Part shown: positions 1-12,200 of the stretch, one piece after another
How positions within the stretch are numbered: the stretch's first letter is position 1
Layout of the letters: each line of letters starts with the position of its first letter
Source of the DNA: Edaphochlamys debaryana
Taxonomy: Eukaryota > Chlorophyta > Chlorophyceae > Chlamydomonadales
Length of the DNA stretch: 64,000 nucleotides
Direction: 5' to 3'
Assembly (NCBI GenBank): GCA_016858145.1
Contig: JAEHOE010000018.1
Location: 1,116,001-1,180,000 of the forward strand
Position numbers and translations under genes: made by a program
The notes under the pieces: model-generated
The model's input: the letters and a program-made list of their open reading frames with translations, nothing else
Databases searched by the model: none
What the model was told of the DNA's origin: nothing

Positions 1-230
1 GGCGAAGGGGGTGCACATGGCCGCCTGGTCGCAACGTTGCTCATAGGATGACTGTGAGGGTGGATAGTATCATCTTTGGACAGTCAGGGCGTGTCGCGTG
101 CAGAGAGGCGTAGGAGACGACACGACAGCTACGAACAGCTTGGGCCTCGCGGAGCCGACTCGGCGCCATTCTAGCTCTTCCCCTGCCTCTCAATCGGTCG
201 CGTTCCCCGCCACCTGCCTGCCCCTTGCAG

Positions 231-3200
231 CTGCTCGTGGCCATCATGAGCTCCAAGTTCGCGCAGCTCAGCGCACAGGTGGGGGGGGGCAGGGCAGGCG
301 AGAAGGGAATACGGGGGCTTGTGGATCTTCAGCAGCCAGGGTTTGGGCTGCCCAAACCGGCGCGGGATCGGCCTGTTGAGGTCTTCCCCGTGCTAAACTT
401 ACCTCTCCTGATAATTCAGGCTGATACTGGACCGAGCCGGACCGCCACGCGCCGCCTGTCCGCCTCCACGGACTCGGACGACGAGCGATCTGGATCCAGC
501 GATCTCTTAGGGCCCCGCCGTACACCGTCGCAGCGCCGCTCGATGCGGCAGCAGCTGCGATGGGCCTGGGGCCGCGTGCGGCGCGGCGTGCGGACCGTGC
601 GGCGGCGCTGGCGTGCGCTGTGCGAGGCGGGTTCCACGTGGTGGTACGACTTCAAGCTGCGGTACATGCAACCCGTACACCGGGCGCACCTGCCGCGATG
701 GCGCAAGTGGGCGTACACGATAGTGCATCACCACTGGTTCAACCAGGTGCGGCAATGCTCGCCCCACGGTATTCTGTCATGCAGCGTAGCCGCGTCGCTG
801 CCCCTGAGCTGCGTCGTCCATGGGTATTCGGCGTAGGTGCAGGTAGATGGCGTGGCACGGCATAGGGAGGCACGCAAGCCCGCCACAGCGTTCCATACAC
901 ACGGCATCACGGAGTCCATGGTCACAACTATGTGCTCTGCGTCTGTTTCTGCAATCACCACCCCATCCCTCGCAGGTGATGCTGGTCATGATCGTGGCCA
1001 ACACCGTCATCCTGGGCATGGACCACTACGGCATTAACCTCACGTGGCTGCACGTGCTCGAGATCATGAACACGGGTGCGGTGCTGCTCCGGCGCCGGCT
1101 GCGTGGAAGCCCCGTCTTGATACATGACCGGTGTTGGTGTATTTTGTAAGCGTCACCTGACTTGAATGGAAACTGATGGTCCTGCATTCTATTACCTCGT
1201 GCATGCCTCCAACCCTGCAGTCTTTACGGCGGCTTTCATCGTGGAATTTGTGCTCAAGCACATTGCCATTGGCTTTCTGCGCTACTGGGCCGACCCCTGG
1301 AACGTCCTAGACGGTGAGCTTCGCGGGCCGTGCCTCATCGTAGACGGTGGGCTTTGCAGGCCGTGCCCGCATTCGTGCAGTGCACCGTGCGGCCGGAACC
1401 AGTTGAGCGCACACACTTCCTGTGGGCTGAAACCTTGATCTTCCGCCAGTGTGCACCCCGTGTGCGGATGACTGACTGTTGTACGGGCACAACTTCGTAC
1501 ACTTGCTTGTAGGCATAGTCGTACTGGTGTCGATTGCGGAGCTCGTCATCGTGGCCACGGGAGGCAACAAGACGGGCACTCAGGTGGGGAGCGAGCAACG
1601 GGTCCTCAAGTTACAAGGGCGGCCGTCAGCTGGGAGTTCCGCGGCTCGGCGATCTGACCAGGACCCGGCGTGCATTACTTAACTCCACATGACCGAATCC
1701 TTACGCTGAACCCACTTGCACTGCCGTTCTCCCGCTATGCAGGCGTTCCGCACCATGCGGCTGCTGCGCGTGCTGCGCTCCCTCAAGCTGCTCAAGCGCG
1801 TGCAGGGCCTGCACCGCCTGCTGCAGCTCGTGCTGCGGGTGAGGCCCGTTCCCCTGGTCCTGAAGCTCCGCCGCCGACTGCCTCTTTCAAGCCTCCACGC
1901 CTTCCCCTGCCCGCCCTCGTTTTTGTGCGTGTCTCCCATCACGCATGCAGCAAGCCCTCCCCTTGCCTCTGCCTCTCCGCCTCGCCCCAGGGATTCTACA
2001 CGCTCCGCGACTTCCTGCTGCTCCTGGCGCTGTTCGTGTTTGTATTCGCCGTGCTCGGTATGCAGCAGTTCGCGGGCCTCTGGAGCTACACCGCGCTCGC
2101 CAACCCCGACTACCCGTCCAAGGCGCGGTCCAACTTCAACAACATGTGGACCTCGAGCTACACCGTGTTCCAGATTCTCACCTGTAAGCAGAGCACCCCG
2201 CACCCTCACATCGTCCACATCCCACATCGTCCACCCTACCCGCGCCCCGGCTGCCTGCGGGCGTCTCTCAGCACTCGCGGCCTGCCGGTACCCAACTCCG
2301 CGCCCCTACCCTCTCGCCCTGTGCCTCCCACCCCCAGGCGACGACTGGGTGCGCATCACGTGGAACGGCATGCGGGGGCGCGGCACCGCCTCGGTGCTCT
2401 ACTTCATGGCCTGGGCCATCATCGGCAACTTCATCCTGCTCACGCTCTTCCTCGCTATCCTCATCTCATCGTTCCAGGTGTGCCTTGAGAGTATGCGTCT
2501 GTTCGGGCTGAACGCAAGTTGATGTGCTGCTACCAGCGCCCTCTCCTTCGACCACCTGCTTGAATGACCAGCCCGGCTCCAGCTCCGGGTTTTGGCTGTT
2601 TGCACGTGGCTAAATGCTCCGACCACCCCTCCGCGTCTCCGGCGCTCCCGGCTGCCCTACCTTGCAACCCTCACCACACCCTCATCCTTCTCCTCTCCTC
2701 CCACGCCTCCACACGCCCTTCCTCCATCGCTCCCTCCCTCCATCGCCCACCCCACAGACCGACACGCAGGACGAGCCGGACGAAGACGACGCCAGCGAGG
2801 CCGAGGGCTCCCAGGCCGAGGGCGGGATGCGGTCGGGCCGCTCCTCCGTCGGCACGGTGGAGTCCGAGCAGCGCCGCCGCAACGCCTACCGCAACACGGG
2901 CGACGCCCCCGCACCGGGCGGCCCGGGCGGGCCGCAGCCGCATGGCACCGGGCGCGGCACCAATGCGCTGCAGCAGCGCGTGGCGGAGCGCGTGAGCGAG
3001 CGGCTGGACCCCGCGCGCGTCAAGATCATGAAGCGCTGGCTCGTCATGATTGGCGTCACGCACGGCATGAGCGGGGAGGAGGTGCGTACCGGCATCCGGC
3101 TTTGGATCGAACCAGTGGGCATGGGCCGTGTGAGGCTGGGCGCGAGGCTTGGCCCCACATGACCAGACGCTCGTCCTTTGAACATAACACTCGTGCATCC

Positions 3201-6200
3201 CTGGTGGAGTCCTGCGGCTGACCCCGCCTTCCGCCCCGGCTCGAGCACACCTGCAGGTGTCCCACATAGCGCGGGAGCTGGACGCCCGCCTGTCGTACGA
3301 CCCCGACAGCATCAACCGCGACAGCAGCTTCACGGCGCCGCTTGCCGTACTCAACCGCCACACCTCGCACCCGCTCATGAAGCGGGGCAGCACGCTGCGC
3401 CGAAGCACGGCCGCACACGAGGTCGCCAACCAAGAGCTGCCTCCCACGCTGGAAGAGCCGATGGAGGGATCGGGGAACGGCAGGGAGCGCGAGGACGGCG
3501 CCGGCGCGGGCCCCGGCGGCGACGACCGCAAGACCGCCAACGGGCCACGGCCGTTCGCGTCTGCAGCCGCCGGCGCGGTCGTGGACCACGAGTCAGACGG
3601 GGAAGGCGGCGGCGGCGCGGCGGCGGTGGCGGCGGCGGCGGCGGGCAACGCTCCCGACGTGGCGGCGGTGGACAGCGGCGCAGGCGAGGGGCTACCGTCG
3701 GGGGCCATTGTCACCGAGCGCTCCAGCGCTATATCGCTGATCAACCGCCTGACGCTTGCGGTCCGCAAGCAGCTCGGGGGCCAGAAGTCCGGCGGCAACA
3801 GCCCGCGCACGTCCCAGCCCGGGTCCGCCCCGCTGGCCGCCGGTAACTCGGCGCCCGTCGCCCCGCCCACCACGCCCTTCGGCTCAGCCCCCACGACCCG
3901 GCGCGGGCCGCTCGGGTTTGCGGAGGGTTTCCTGCCCAAACGCATGAGCGGCGGCGGCGGGCCCTCGGGCCACGGCGCGACTGCTGGGGCTCCGCCTGCC
4001 AGCCGCATGGGCCGCACGGCGCCCCAGCTGCCGGCCACGCTGCGACAGGATTCGTGGTCGGTCCTGGTGCCGGCGTCCGAGGCGGTCCGTGCTGACCTAC
4101 TGCACCGGCAGCAGCAGCAGCAGCTGATCGAGGAGGCGTGGGCGCGGCAGCGTCTGCAGGTGGGGTTGACAAAGGGCCGCTGCCTTCCTGGGAAGCTGCT
4201 TACGGAGCCCCGTTCCTTTATCTGGAGTTCGCCCTTCACATGCCGACACCTTGGAAACCCCCGCATGCAGGTGTGGCTCCAAGACTCCCAGCTCGCGCTC
4301 CGCTCCAATTCCATCACGGGCCGCCCGCTGCCCCACTCCTTCAGCCACCAGGGCTCCCTGCAGCGCCGCGGCTCAGAGGTCGCCTCCTCCTTCACCGGCG
4401 CGGCCGGCGCCGACGACGCCAGCTCCGCCCCGCGGGGCGTCGGCTCCATCGCCCGCCTTCCCTCCCTGCACCGCGACGGCTCCGCCACAGCCGCCGCCGC
4501 CAGCGGCGGCGGCGGTGGCCTCAGCGGCACGGTCGGTCACGTTTACACCGTGGGCTCTGCGGCTTCGCTGATTGCGGGGACCGCAGGCCTCAGCAGCCGC
4601 AAGCGGCTGGCGCTGCAGCGGGCCGTGTCGGGGCGGTCGGGCGGCTCCGGGCGGCCGCCCCCGCTGGACACCAGCCTCATGGGCGAGGGCGCGGAGGGCC
4701 ACGGCGGGGGCGAGGGCGGGGGCGCCGAGGCGCTGGATCTGGATGCGTTGGACCAAATGGCGGAGCACCTGCACTTCAGCGAGGGTGGGTGCAGGGTGCC
4801 AGGCAGGGTCGGTCGCTACATGGCTGGGCGCTGACTCCGGGTTGCTGTGGGCTGAGCTGCCTGGGTCGGCGTGTGATTGCGATGAGGGCATGATGTTGTA
4901 GCTGTGCCCGGAGCTGCAGCCGCGTCCGCTTGCAGCAGCAACTCACTCACCCGACCCGCCTGCCCTCTGGCCATGCGTGCACGCTTCAACGGCTCAGCCG
5001 GGGGCCCAGGTCGCAGGTTGCTGCGTGACACGCCCGCCCTCCTCCCATGCTGTCCGCAGGCACTCGCCAGCGGCGCATGCTGCTCCGGGCCATCTCCCGG
5101 GACCGCACCAGCGCGCCCCTGGCCTCTCCGCGCACGGCCGGGGGGGCCGTCGCTGCTGCCACCGCGGGGGGTGCCACCGAGCAGGACGGCGGCGTGGCTG
5201 GGGCCACGGCTGTGCTACACACCATCTTGAGCCCGCGCGGCGGACGCAAGGGCTCCATCGCTCGTCGCTTCTCCATGCCCTCTCAGGACCCCGACACTAT
5301 GGATAACGTCCGGGTTATGCTGGGCGTCGCACATGCCGCCGCCGCCGCAACCACATCCGCAGCCGTGGATGCTAGGCGGGAGGAAGCGGCCGCCACGGCC
5401 GCAGCGGCTGGCGCGATCGAGGCAGCGCGTGCGACAAACCGCCGCGGGTTGCAGCGGCCTGGCGAGGGCGTTATCTACGAAACGGAGGAGGAGGGGCTGC
5501 ATGGAGACTCCGGAGCGGGGCTGCTCGTGGCCGCAGCGGCACGGCTAGAGGACGACCTCCTGCGGGGGCGGCTGGGAGACAGCGGCTACGGCAGCTCGCG
5601 TGGGTCTGGCCGGGGGCGGCGGGGGCCGGCGGACGAGTGCGAAGATGGGGCGGGCACTGATGGCGACGACGGTCCGGCAGGGCCCATGCAGCTGGGGAGC
5701 CAGGCCCGGGCGGGCCCACAGGCCCGGCCCCGGACCAGGTTCGGCAGCGGCGGCGGAGCCGAGGAGCCTGTGCGGCGGGAGCCGCCGGCACGGGCCCGGT
5801 CTCGCAGCGAATCAAACCTGGCGGTGCTTTCCCGCAGCGGTCGTGGGTCGCCGACACGTGGCCAAGGGCGTGGCCAGCTGTTGCAGGACTGGGAGCTCCG
5901 GGCCCAAGCCGCAACGGAGCCGCTCGCAGCGGCCCCGCGAGCCGCGGAGTCGGCGGCGCCGGCGCAGGGCACCAGCAGCGGCGGCGGCGCACCGTCCGTG
6001 ACGGCTCCCGCCACCTCGCCCAGCACCTCCCCGTCTCGGCGGCCGCCGCTGCCGCCCCGGCCCCGCCCGCTCGTGCCGCCGCCACTCTTCATCCCATCCG
6101 CCGCCGGCCTGACGCCCGGCGCTCGGCCGCACCTCCACCGCGCCGACTCCCCAGACGCAGACGGCTCCCTACGCACATTCGCCAGCAATGCCGGCACCGA

Positions 6201-9200
6201 CGGAAGCTTCGCCCGGGCCGATTCGGAACTTGAGGGGCTCCCCGACAGCATGCCATACACCTTTGCCTCCGCCGCCACGCTCGCCAGCACCACCACCACC
6301 GCGCGCGGCTTCACGACGCCTTCGTCGGTGGGGCCCTACCGTGAGGCGTCCATCAATTCCGCCGCCACTGGCGGGCCCTTTCGGGATGCGTCCATGAACT
6401 CCGCCGCCACGGGCGGGCTGGGACTGAACCTCTCCAGCTCCTCCCGCCGTCTCGCCACCTCCAATTCGCAGTCTCGGTTTCGCGGCTCCATACCCGGCGC
6501 GTTCGGCAGCTTTGGAGCGGGCGGCACGAGCGCGAACACGTCCTTTGGACGCAGCGTCAGCAACCGGGGGCCGTCGTTCAAGGTCCGAGCCTCGGGGTCG
6601 TCTCGACGGGGCCTCGGGCTGGGCCTGGGCCTGCCCACTGACGAAGGGGTCTATCTGGATAGCGAGCGCGCCTCATCGGAGCGTGGCTCTCCAAACAGTG
6701 TGGTGTTGGATAGGATGGTTTTCGCGATGAACCGATTCACGTGGGGACCGCCATCTGCCGTACCGGAGGACAGATCCATGCACGTGCCAGACGGGCTGGG
6801 CTCCACGTCGGACGACGAGGCCAGCCCCGAGCGGCGCCGGGGTGCCGCCGGAGGCGGCGGCCGTATGGACGAGAGCGGCGACGCCAGGGGTGAGGGCGAG
6901 GCGGCGGAGGCGGATGGCGGCGATATCTTCAGCCCTGCAAAGTGGACGGTGCCCGGCCCCTGGGAGCCCGGGGCCTCGCCGCCGCGCGTCTCTCCTCGCT
7001 CGGGAGCCGCCGCTGCCGGGGCCGCGGCGGCGGCTGGGCTCGTGGCATCCTTGGCCCTAGCTAATGGCGGCACGAGCACACCCGCTGGTACGGCACTCCA
7101 GGCCCAGCCGGGCCCAGTGCCTGGATCTGCATCTGGATCCGCGATGACGGCGAGCCTCAACCCCTTCTATGACGCTGACCCCCACGCGCCGCCGGATGAC
7201 GAGGATGACCTTGGGATGGAAGGCGAAGCGTCGGCGGGGCTGCTACAGCGGCCGCTACAGCCGGGGGTGTACGGCAACCCGCTGATGGCCAAGTCGCTCC
7301 GTAACCGTGCACGTGCGGACGGGTCGCTGATGGGGGTCGTCCTAGGCGACGGGCGCACGAGCGCGGGTTCGATTGGCGGGGCTATGGAGAACGCCTCGAC
7401 GGAGGCGGTTGTGGTGGCGGCAGCTGAGCCAGACCGCGGCAGCGCGCGGCTCCGCGGAGTCGTTGTCGTCGGTGGCAGTGGCGGTGGCGCGGGGGAGGAG
7501 ATCAGTACAAGCGGCGGCGTGCCGCCACGCGAGATCAGCGGCAGCGGCGCAGTCGGCGACGGCGGCCTGTTCAGCAAGTCGGCCTCCGCTCGGAGCGCTG
7601 CCACCGCCGCCACCGACCCCACGCCGATCTCCGCCGGCGACCGAGCCTTCGTCGGCCTGCTGGACTCCGCCGCCGCCGCCGCCGCCGTCAAGTGGCAGGC
7701 CACCGCCGCTACCGCCTCCGGCGGCGGCGGCGGCCCTTCCAGTGCCTCTCTAGCTCCCACGGGCTACTCCTCCAGCCTGTTTCGTGGCACCAATGCCTCC
7801 CAGCCCGTGCAACGTCTCGCGGAGGGCGCTGCCGGCGACCTAAGCGTTCCCACCGGGCTGCAGCTGGCAGCGGCCGCAGCGCACTCGCCCTTCACCAAGA
7901 GCCTGTCGGGCCGCAACGATAGCGCTACGAGCGCTAGTGCCAGCGCCGGGGGCGTCAACCTGGGGAAGGAGCCGTCAGGCCGCCGTGCGCAGCCGCCAAT
8001 GGTGCTTGGCGGCTTTGCTGCTGCCGAGCTGCCCTCGCAGGCCAGCGGCGCTGCATTCGAAGGCGCTGCCATCGATGCGACGCCCCCGGTGGGGCCAGTG
8101 GCGACTGGGAGGGCGCCGACGCGGGTGACTGCGCTGCTGGGTTCAGCAGGCGCGCGGGCGGGGCTCGCGGACCGCACTCTGTCGCTGGCACAGTTGGTGG
8201 ACGGGAGCGGTACCGTCTCTCTGCCGGACGCCACGCAGCCGCCTGCCGCGTCGTTGCCCGTAGTACCGGCGGGCTCTGAGGAGCCGCTGCCGACCGTGGT
8301 CTTGGCGTCAGATGCTTCCGACCACGCACCCAGGATGCTGCCTGAGATGCCCCTCTGTGCGGGGCCGCTTGAAGACGTGGGGGCGCTGGCGGCGGCGGCG
8401 GAGGCGGCGGCGCGATCCGTGGCGGCGGCGGAGGCCGGCGTAGCGGAGGCGTCCGGAGATCTGGACCCAGCGGCGTCACAACCTGTGGCGTCCGAGGTTC
8501 TAGCGCCGCCACCCCTCCTGACGCGCTTCACGGTCCCGGCAACGCTGGAGGTACCCGAGGTGCCCGACTCACCAGCCACCACCCAGGGAAGTCGCGACAC
8601 GTCCCTGACGGCCGCCAGCCGCCTGGAGCACCTCCGCACCGCCACTGCGTCTCCGGCGTCGGCGTCGGCTGGTGGCTCCCCGGCCGCCAAGACCCCGCGG
8701 CGCAGCACCCTCGGGGGATTTCCTGCTGCGTTCGGCAGCAGCACCGGCAGGGGCCCCCTGCCAACAGCGGGCAAGACGGCGACGCCCACGTCTCGCGCCG
8801 CTCTGCCGCCGAGCTCTGCGAAGCGACCGCCAGGGTCCTCCGGTTCTGGTAGCACACCTACGGCACGCGCCAGCGCCGCTGCTCCGACGTCCGTTGCCTT
8901 TGGTCGCCGCACGCCCGGCGGGGCCGGGGCTGGCCCGAGCCCGCGTGCTGCGGTTGTGCGGCGCTCGGTGGCAGGCGCCGGGCCCCCGTCCTCGCCATCA
9001 GTCCTGGCGGGCGCACATTTGGCGCCTCACCCACCCTCTCCCAACCGCTTCACACAGCCGCATCCGCCAACGCTGCCGCCCCCGGCGAGCCCGCCGCCTC
9101 GCCGCTCCTCCGGCGGCGGGAGCATTGGCGGTGGTACTGACCAATCCGCGGCTGCCGTCAGTCCGGTGCCGGGTAGGCGCTCTGCCGGTGGTAACATGCC

Positions 9201-12200
9201 TGCAGGGGGCCCTGGTGGAGAGTTCCCAATCGTACCCAGCACCAACCGCCGCTCCGCCAGCGGTGACAAGCCAGCGCCTGGCGGCGCCGCCAGCGCCGGT
9301 GCCAGTGCCGCCGGGCGCCGCGGCGGTCCCGTGGCGGAGGCGGCAGAGCTGACCTTCTTCTCCCGAGGCAACAGCCAGAGCAGTGAGGCCTACAGCGCCT
9401 TCAACGGGAGTGAGGACCTGGGGCCCCCAGCCAGCCACGCGAGCAGCCTCGCGAGCTCCGTCCTGCGCTGGCCGCTTCCGCCGCCCGATGCGGCGCCGGC
9501 TTCGCCAACCGCCCGCCACCCGACTTCCGGAGCCGACGCTCCGACGGGAGTCGCTGCCGCTGCCGCTGCGGGCACGTCAGGCCGGGGCAGTGGCAGCGGT
9601 GCCCCGCTGCGTGCCTCCCACCTGCACCCCAACCGCTTTGCCCAGGCTCCAAGGGCCCGGGCGGGGGACCAGGGCGGCGCCGGCAGGGCTGTAGGCGCCG
9701 AGAGCCCCGGCCCGGAGGAATGGAACGACTGGGGCTGGGGCACGGAGGCCGAAGGCGACGACGGGGAAGACCATCCCAGCGCAGACGAGGCAGCGCCGAG
9801 CCCCGTCGGCGGCGTGGGCTGGCCTGCGGCGGCCTCCGCCAGCGGCACTGAAGCCAGCGGTGCTCCCAGCAGCTCGGGCGGTGGCGACTCTCCCGGCGCC
9901 TCTCGTTCTGGGGCCGCCATGCTGCGGGGGCTCTTCATGCAGTCCCTGCGCAGGGTTGCGGTGGCGCGAGCCACCCGCAACCAGGGCCAGGGCGCCGGCC
10001 AGGGTGCGGCCCGCCCGCTACGCCCAGGCGGCGGCGAGGGCAGCCTCCATGCCCCCACCGCGTCAGCCGCTGCCGGGACCCAGAGCCCCCGCACCCGCGC
10101 CGGGGCCCGCAGCCTCGATCCCGATGCCGCTGAGACGGAGGCGCCCACGGTCCATGCCGACTCGCGCGAGAGAGGCTGGGGCCGGGTGCCCGGGCCGGGA
10201 CCCGTTGCCGAGAGCTTCGAGTCTCCGCCCGCGAGCCCCTCCCGCCTGGGCCGCCGCAGCCGGGGCTTCTTCGGGTCCGGCTCCGCCGCCCCAGTGGCAG
10301 GCTCCGACCTGGCCCGCGGCTCGCTGGGGAGCTCCGTGGACGGTGCTGCGGGCGGCGCCCCTGCCCCCGGCCGGCTGGGCTCGATGCCCTCGGCCGCGAC
10401 CGGGCCCGGGCCCTCGCCCGACGGCGCCGCTGGCGGCGCGGCGGAGGAGCTGGCGATGGTGCGGTCGCTGCGGACCGCCTCCGCCACCAGCCGTGGCGGC
10501 CGTCCGCCGCCGCGTCCGCTCCACCTGCAGGTGCTCGAGGCCAACGCCGGCCTGCACCACCACGGCCACGGCCCCAGCCCGGTCTCCCCGCGTGACGGCT
10601 CCCCGCACTCACCTGTGCCGGGGCACAGTCCCAAGGGCGCCCCCTCCGTGCCCAGCCTCACGCACGAGCCGCCTCCGCGCGGCTCCTCCCCTGGGGGCCC
10701 GTCCGTGGCTGCGTCCCAGTCCCTGCGGGGACCGTCCATGAAGCGGAGTACCAGCAGCCGTTGGCATGGATCGCGCGTGCAGAGCCCGGCCTCGGGGGGC
10801 AGCGCGCACGGCAGCATGCCGCGTGGGTCGACGCAGGGCGCCAGCCCCAAGGGCCCGGGCTCGCCGGTGTGGACGCCGCGTGACGTGGCGTGGGCGCGAG
10901 ACCACGGTCCCAAGGACGCGGCTGGGATGGAGGAGGCGCTGTTCGGTGAGGCTGGCTATGGGACAAGGAGGGGTTGCGAGTGCCAATTGGAGGTGCCCCT
11001 GGCAAGGTTTCGCATTTGCGACACCTACTTCTTCAGAAGCCTTGGCCCCGGCCCTAGGTCCCCATGCCAACCCCCTCCAAACTCCTGTGTGTGGCCCCGC
11101 CGTGTGCTTGTCTTGTCTTGGCACGCAGGGCCCGTGGGCATGGTGAGCTTCGACCGCCGCGGCCAGCCCGTGGCCCCGGGGTCAGCCCGCTCGCAGCGCT
11201 CGATCAAGCACGCGGGCAGCGGCGTGCAGCCGACGTACAACAGCGGCCCCTTGGTCGTGATGGACCCTGAGGCCGTGACGCCGCGCGGGGGTAGCGCCGG
11301 AGCGCTCCCGAAAAGCAGCCCCAGGGCGATCGCCTCGCCCTTCGTCACGCCCTTCCTGGAGAAGAGCCGCCGCCGCTCCTCCACCGCCAGCACCCCTGCA
11401 AGCCCGGAGGGGGCCGGGCCGCCGCGGCCTTCGCTGCGGGAGTTTGGGTCGGTGGGGCCGGATGACGTGGTGCTTGCGGCGGCCGGGAGCGACGGGGAGG
11501 AGGGCGACGAGGAGGATGCGGGCGGGAGCGAGGAGGGCGAGCGCGAGCGCGAGCCAGACCTGGAGGAGGGGCAGGAGGAGGAGGGCGAGGGCGACGGCGG
11601 GCTGGCCGAGGGTGAGGGCGAAGGCGAGGAGGGGCAGGCGGAGCAGGCCAAGAAGGACGCCGAGGACGAGGCCGCCTTGGAGCCGCCCCCGGACCTGGCC
11701 CCCTGGCTGCAGCACGACGCTCTGTTCTGCATCTCTGGAGACAATGCCGCGCGGCGGGGCGCCACCAAGCTCATCCTGCACCCCTGGTTCGACGTGAGTA
11801 CGGTCTGGAGGGGGCGGGCAGGGGAAGGGGCAGGTCGCGGCGGGGGCTGGCGTGTTACGTCCAGCGCCGGGGACTCACGCGTTTTTATCCGTCCGCTCCG
11901 CTCCTGTAGTCCTCACCCGCGCGCAGCCAATGACCAGTAGCGGGTTACGACGCTCACACCTCCCAAGTGCCTGATGTGGAACGACACGCCCCTCCCCGTC
12001 CTCCGCAGAACTGCATGCTGCTGGTGATCCTGGCGTCCTCCGCCATCCTGGCCGTGGACACGCCCCGCCTCAACCCGGACTCGGCGCTGGGGCAGGCGGT
12101 GTGGGGGCTGGACATCGCCTTCACGGTGAGAGCCACGACCCCGATCTGCAACCCCGCCCCCCACCTTCCCTTCCCCGGCCCCTGCTTGCTACCGCCAACG

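Noticed and set aside
2671..4530. Long minus-strand open frame (619 codons) opposite the channel linker
   Set aside because: It mirrors the plus-strand low-complexity coding sequence. In very GC-rich coding DNA antisense frames stay open by chance, and it has no family features.
9390..10913. Minus-strand open frame of 507 codons within the 5.9-kb linker exon
   Set aside because: Shadow of the plus-strand linker. Composition follows codon complement, and no splice or domain evidence was seen.
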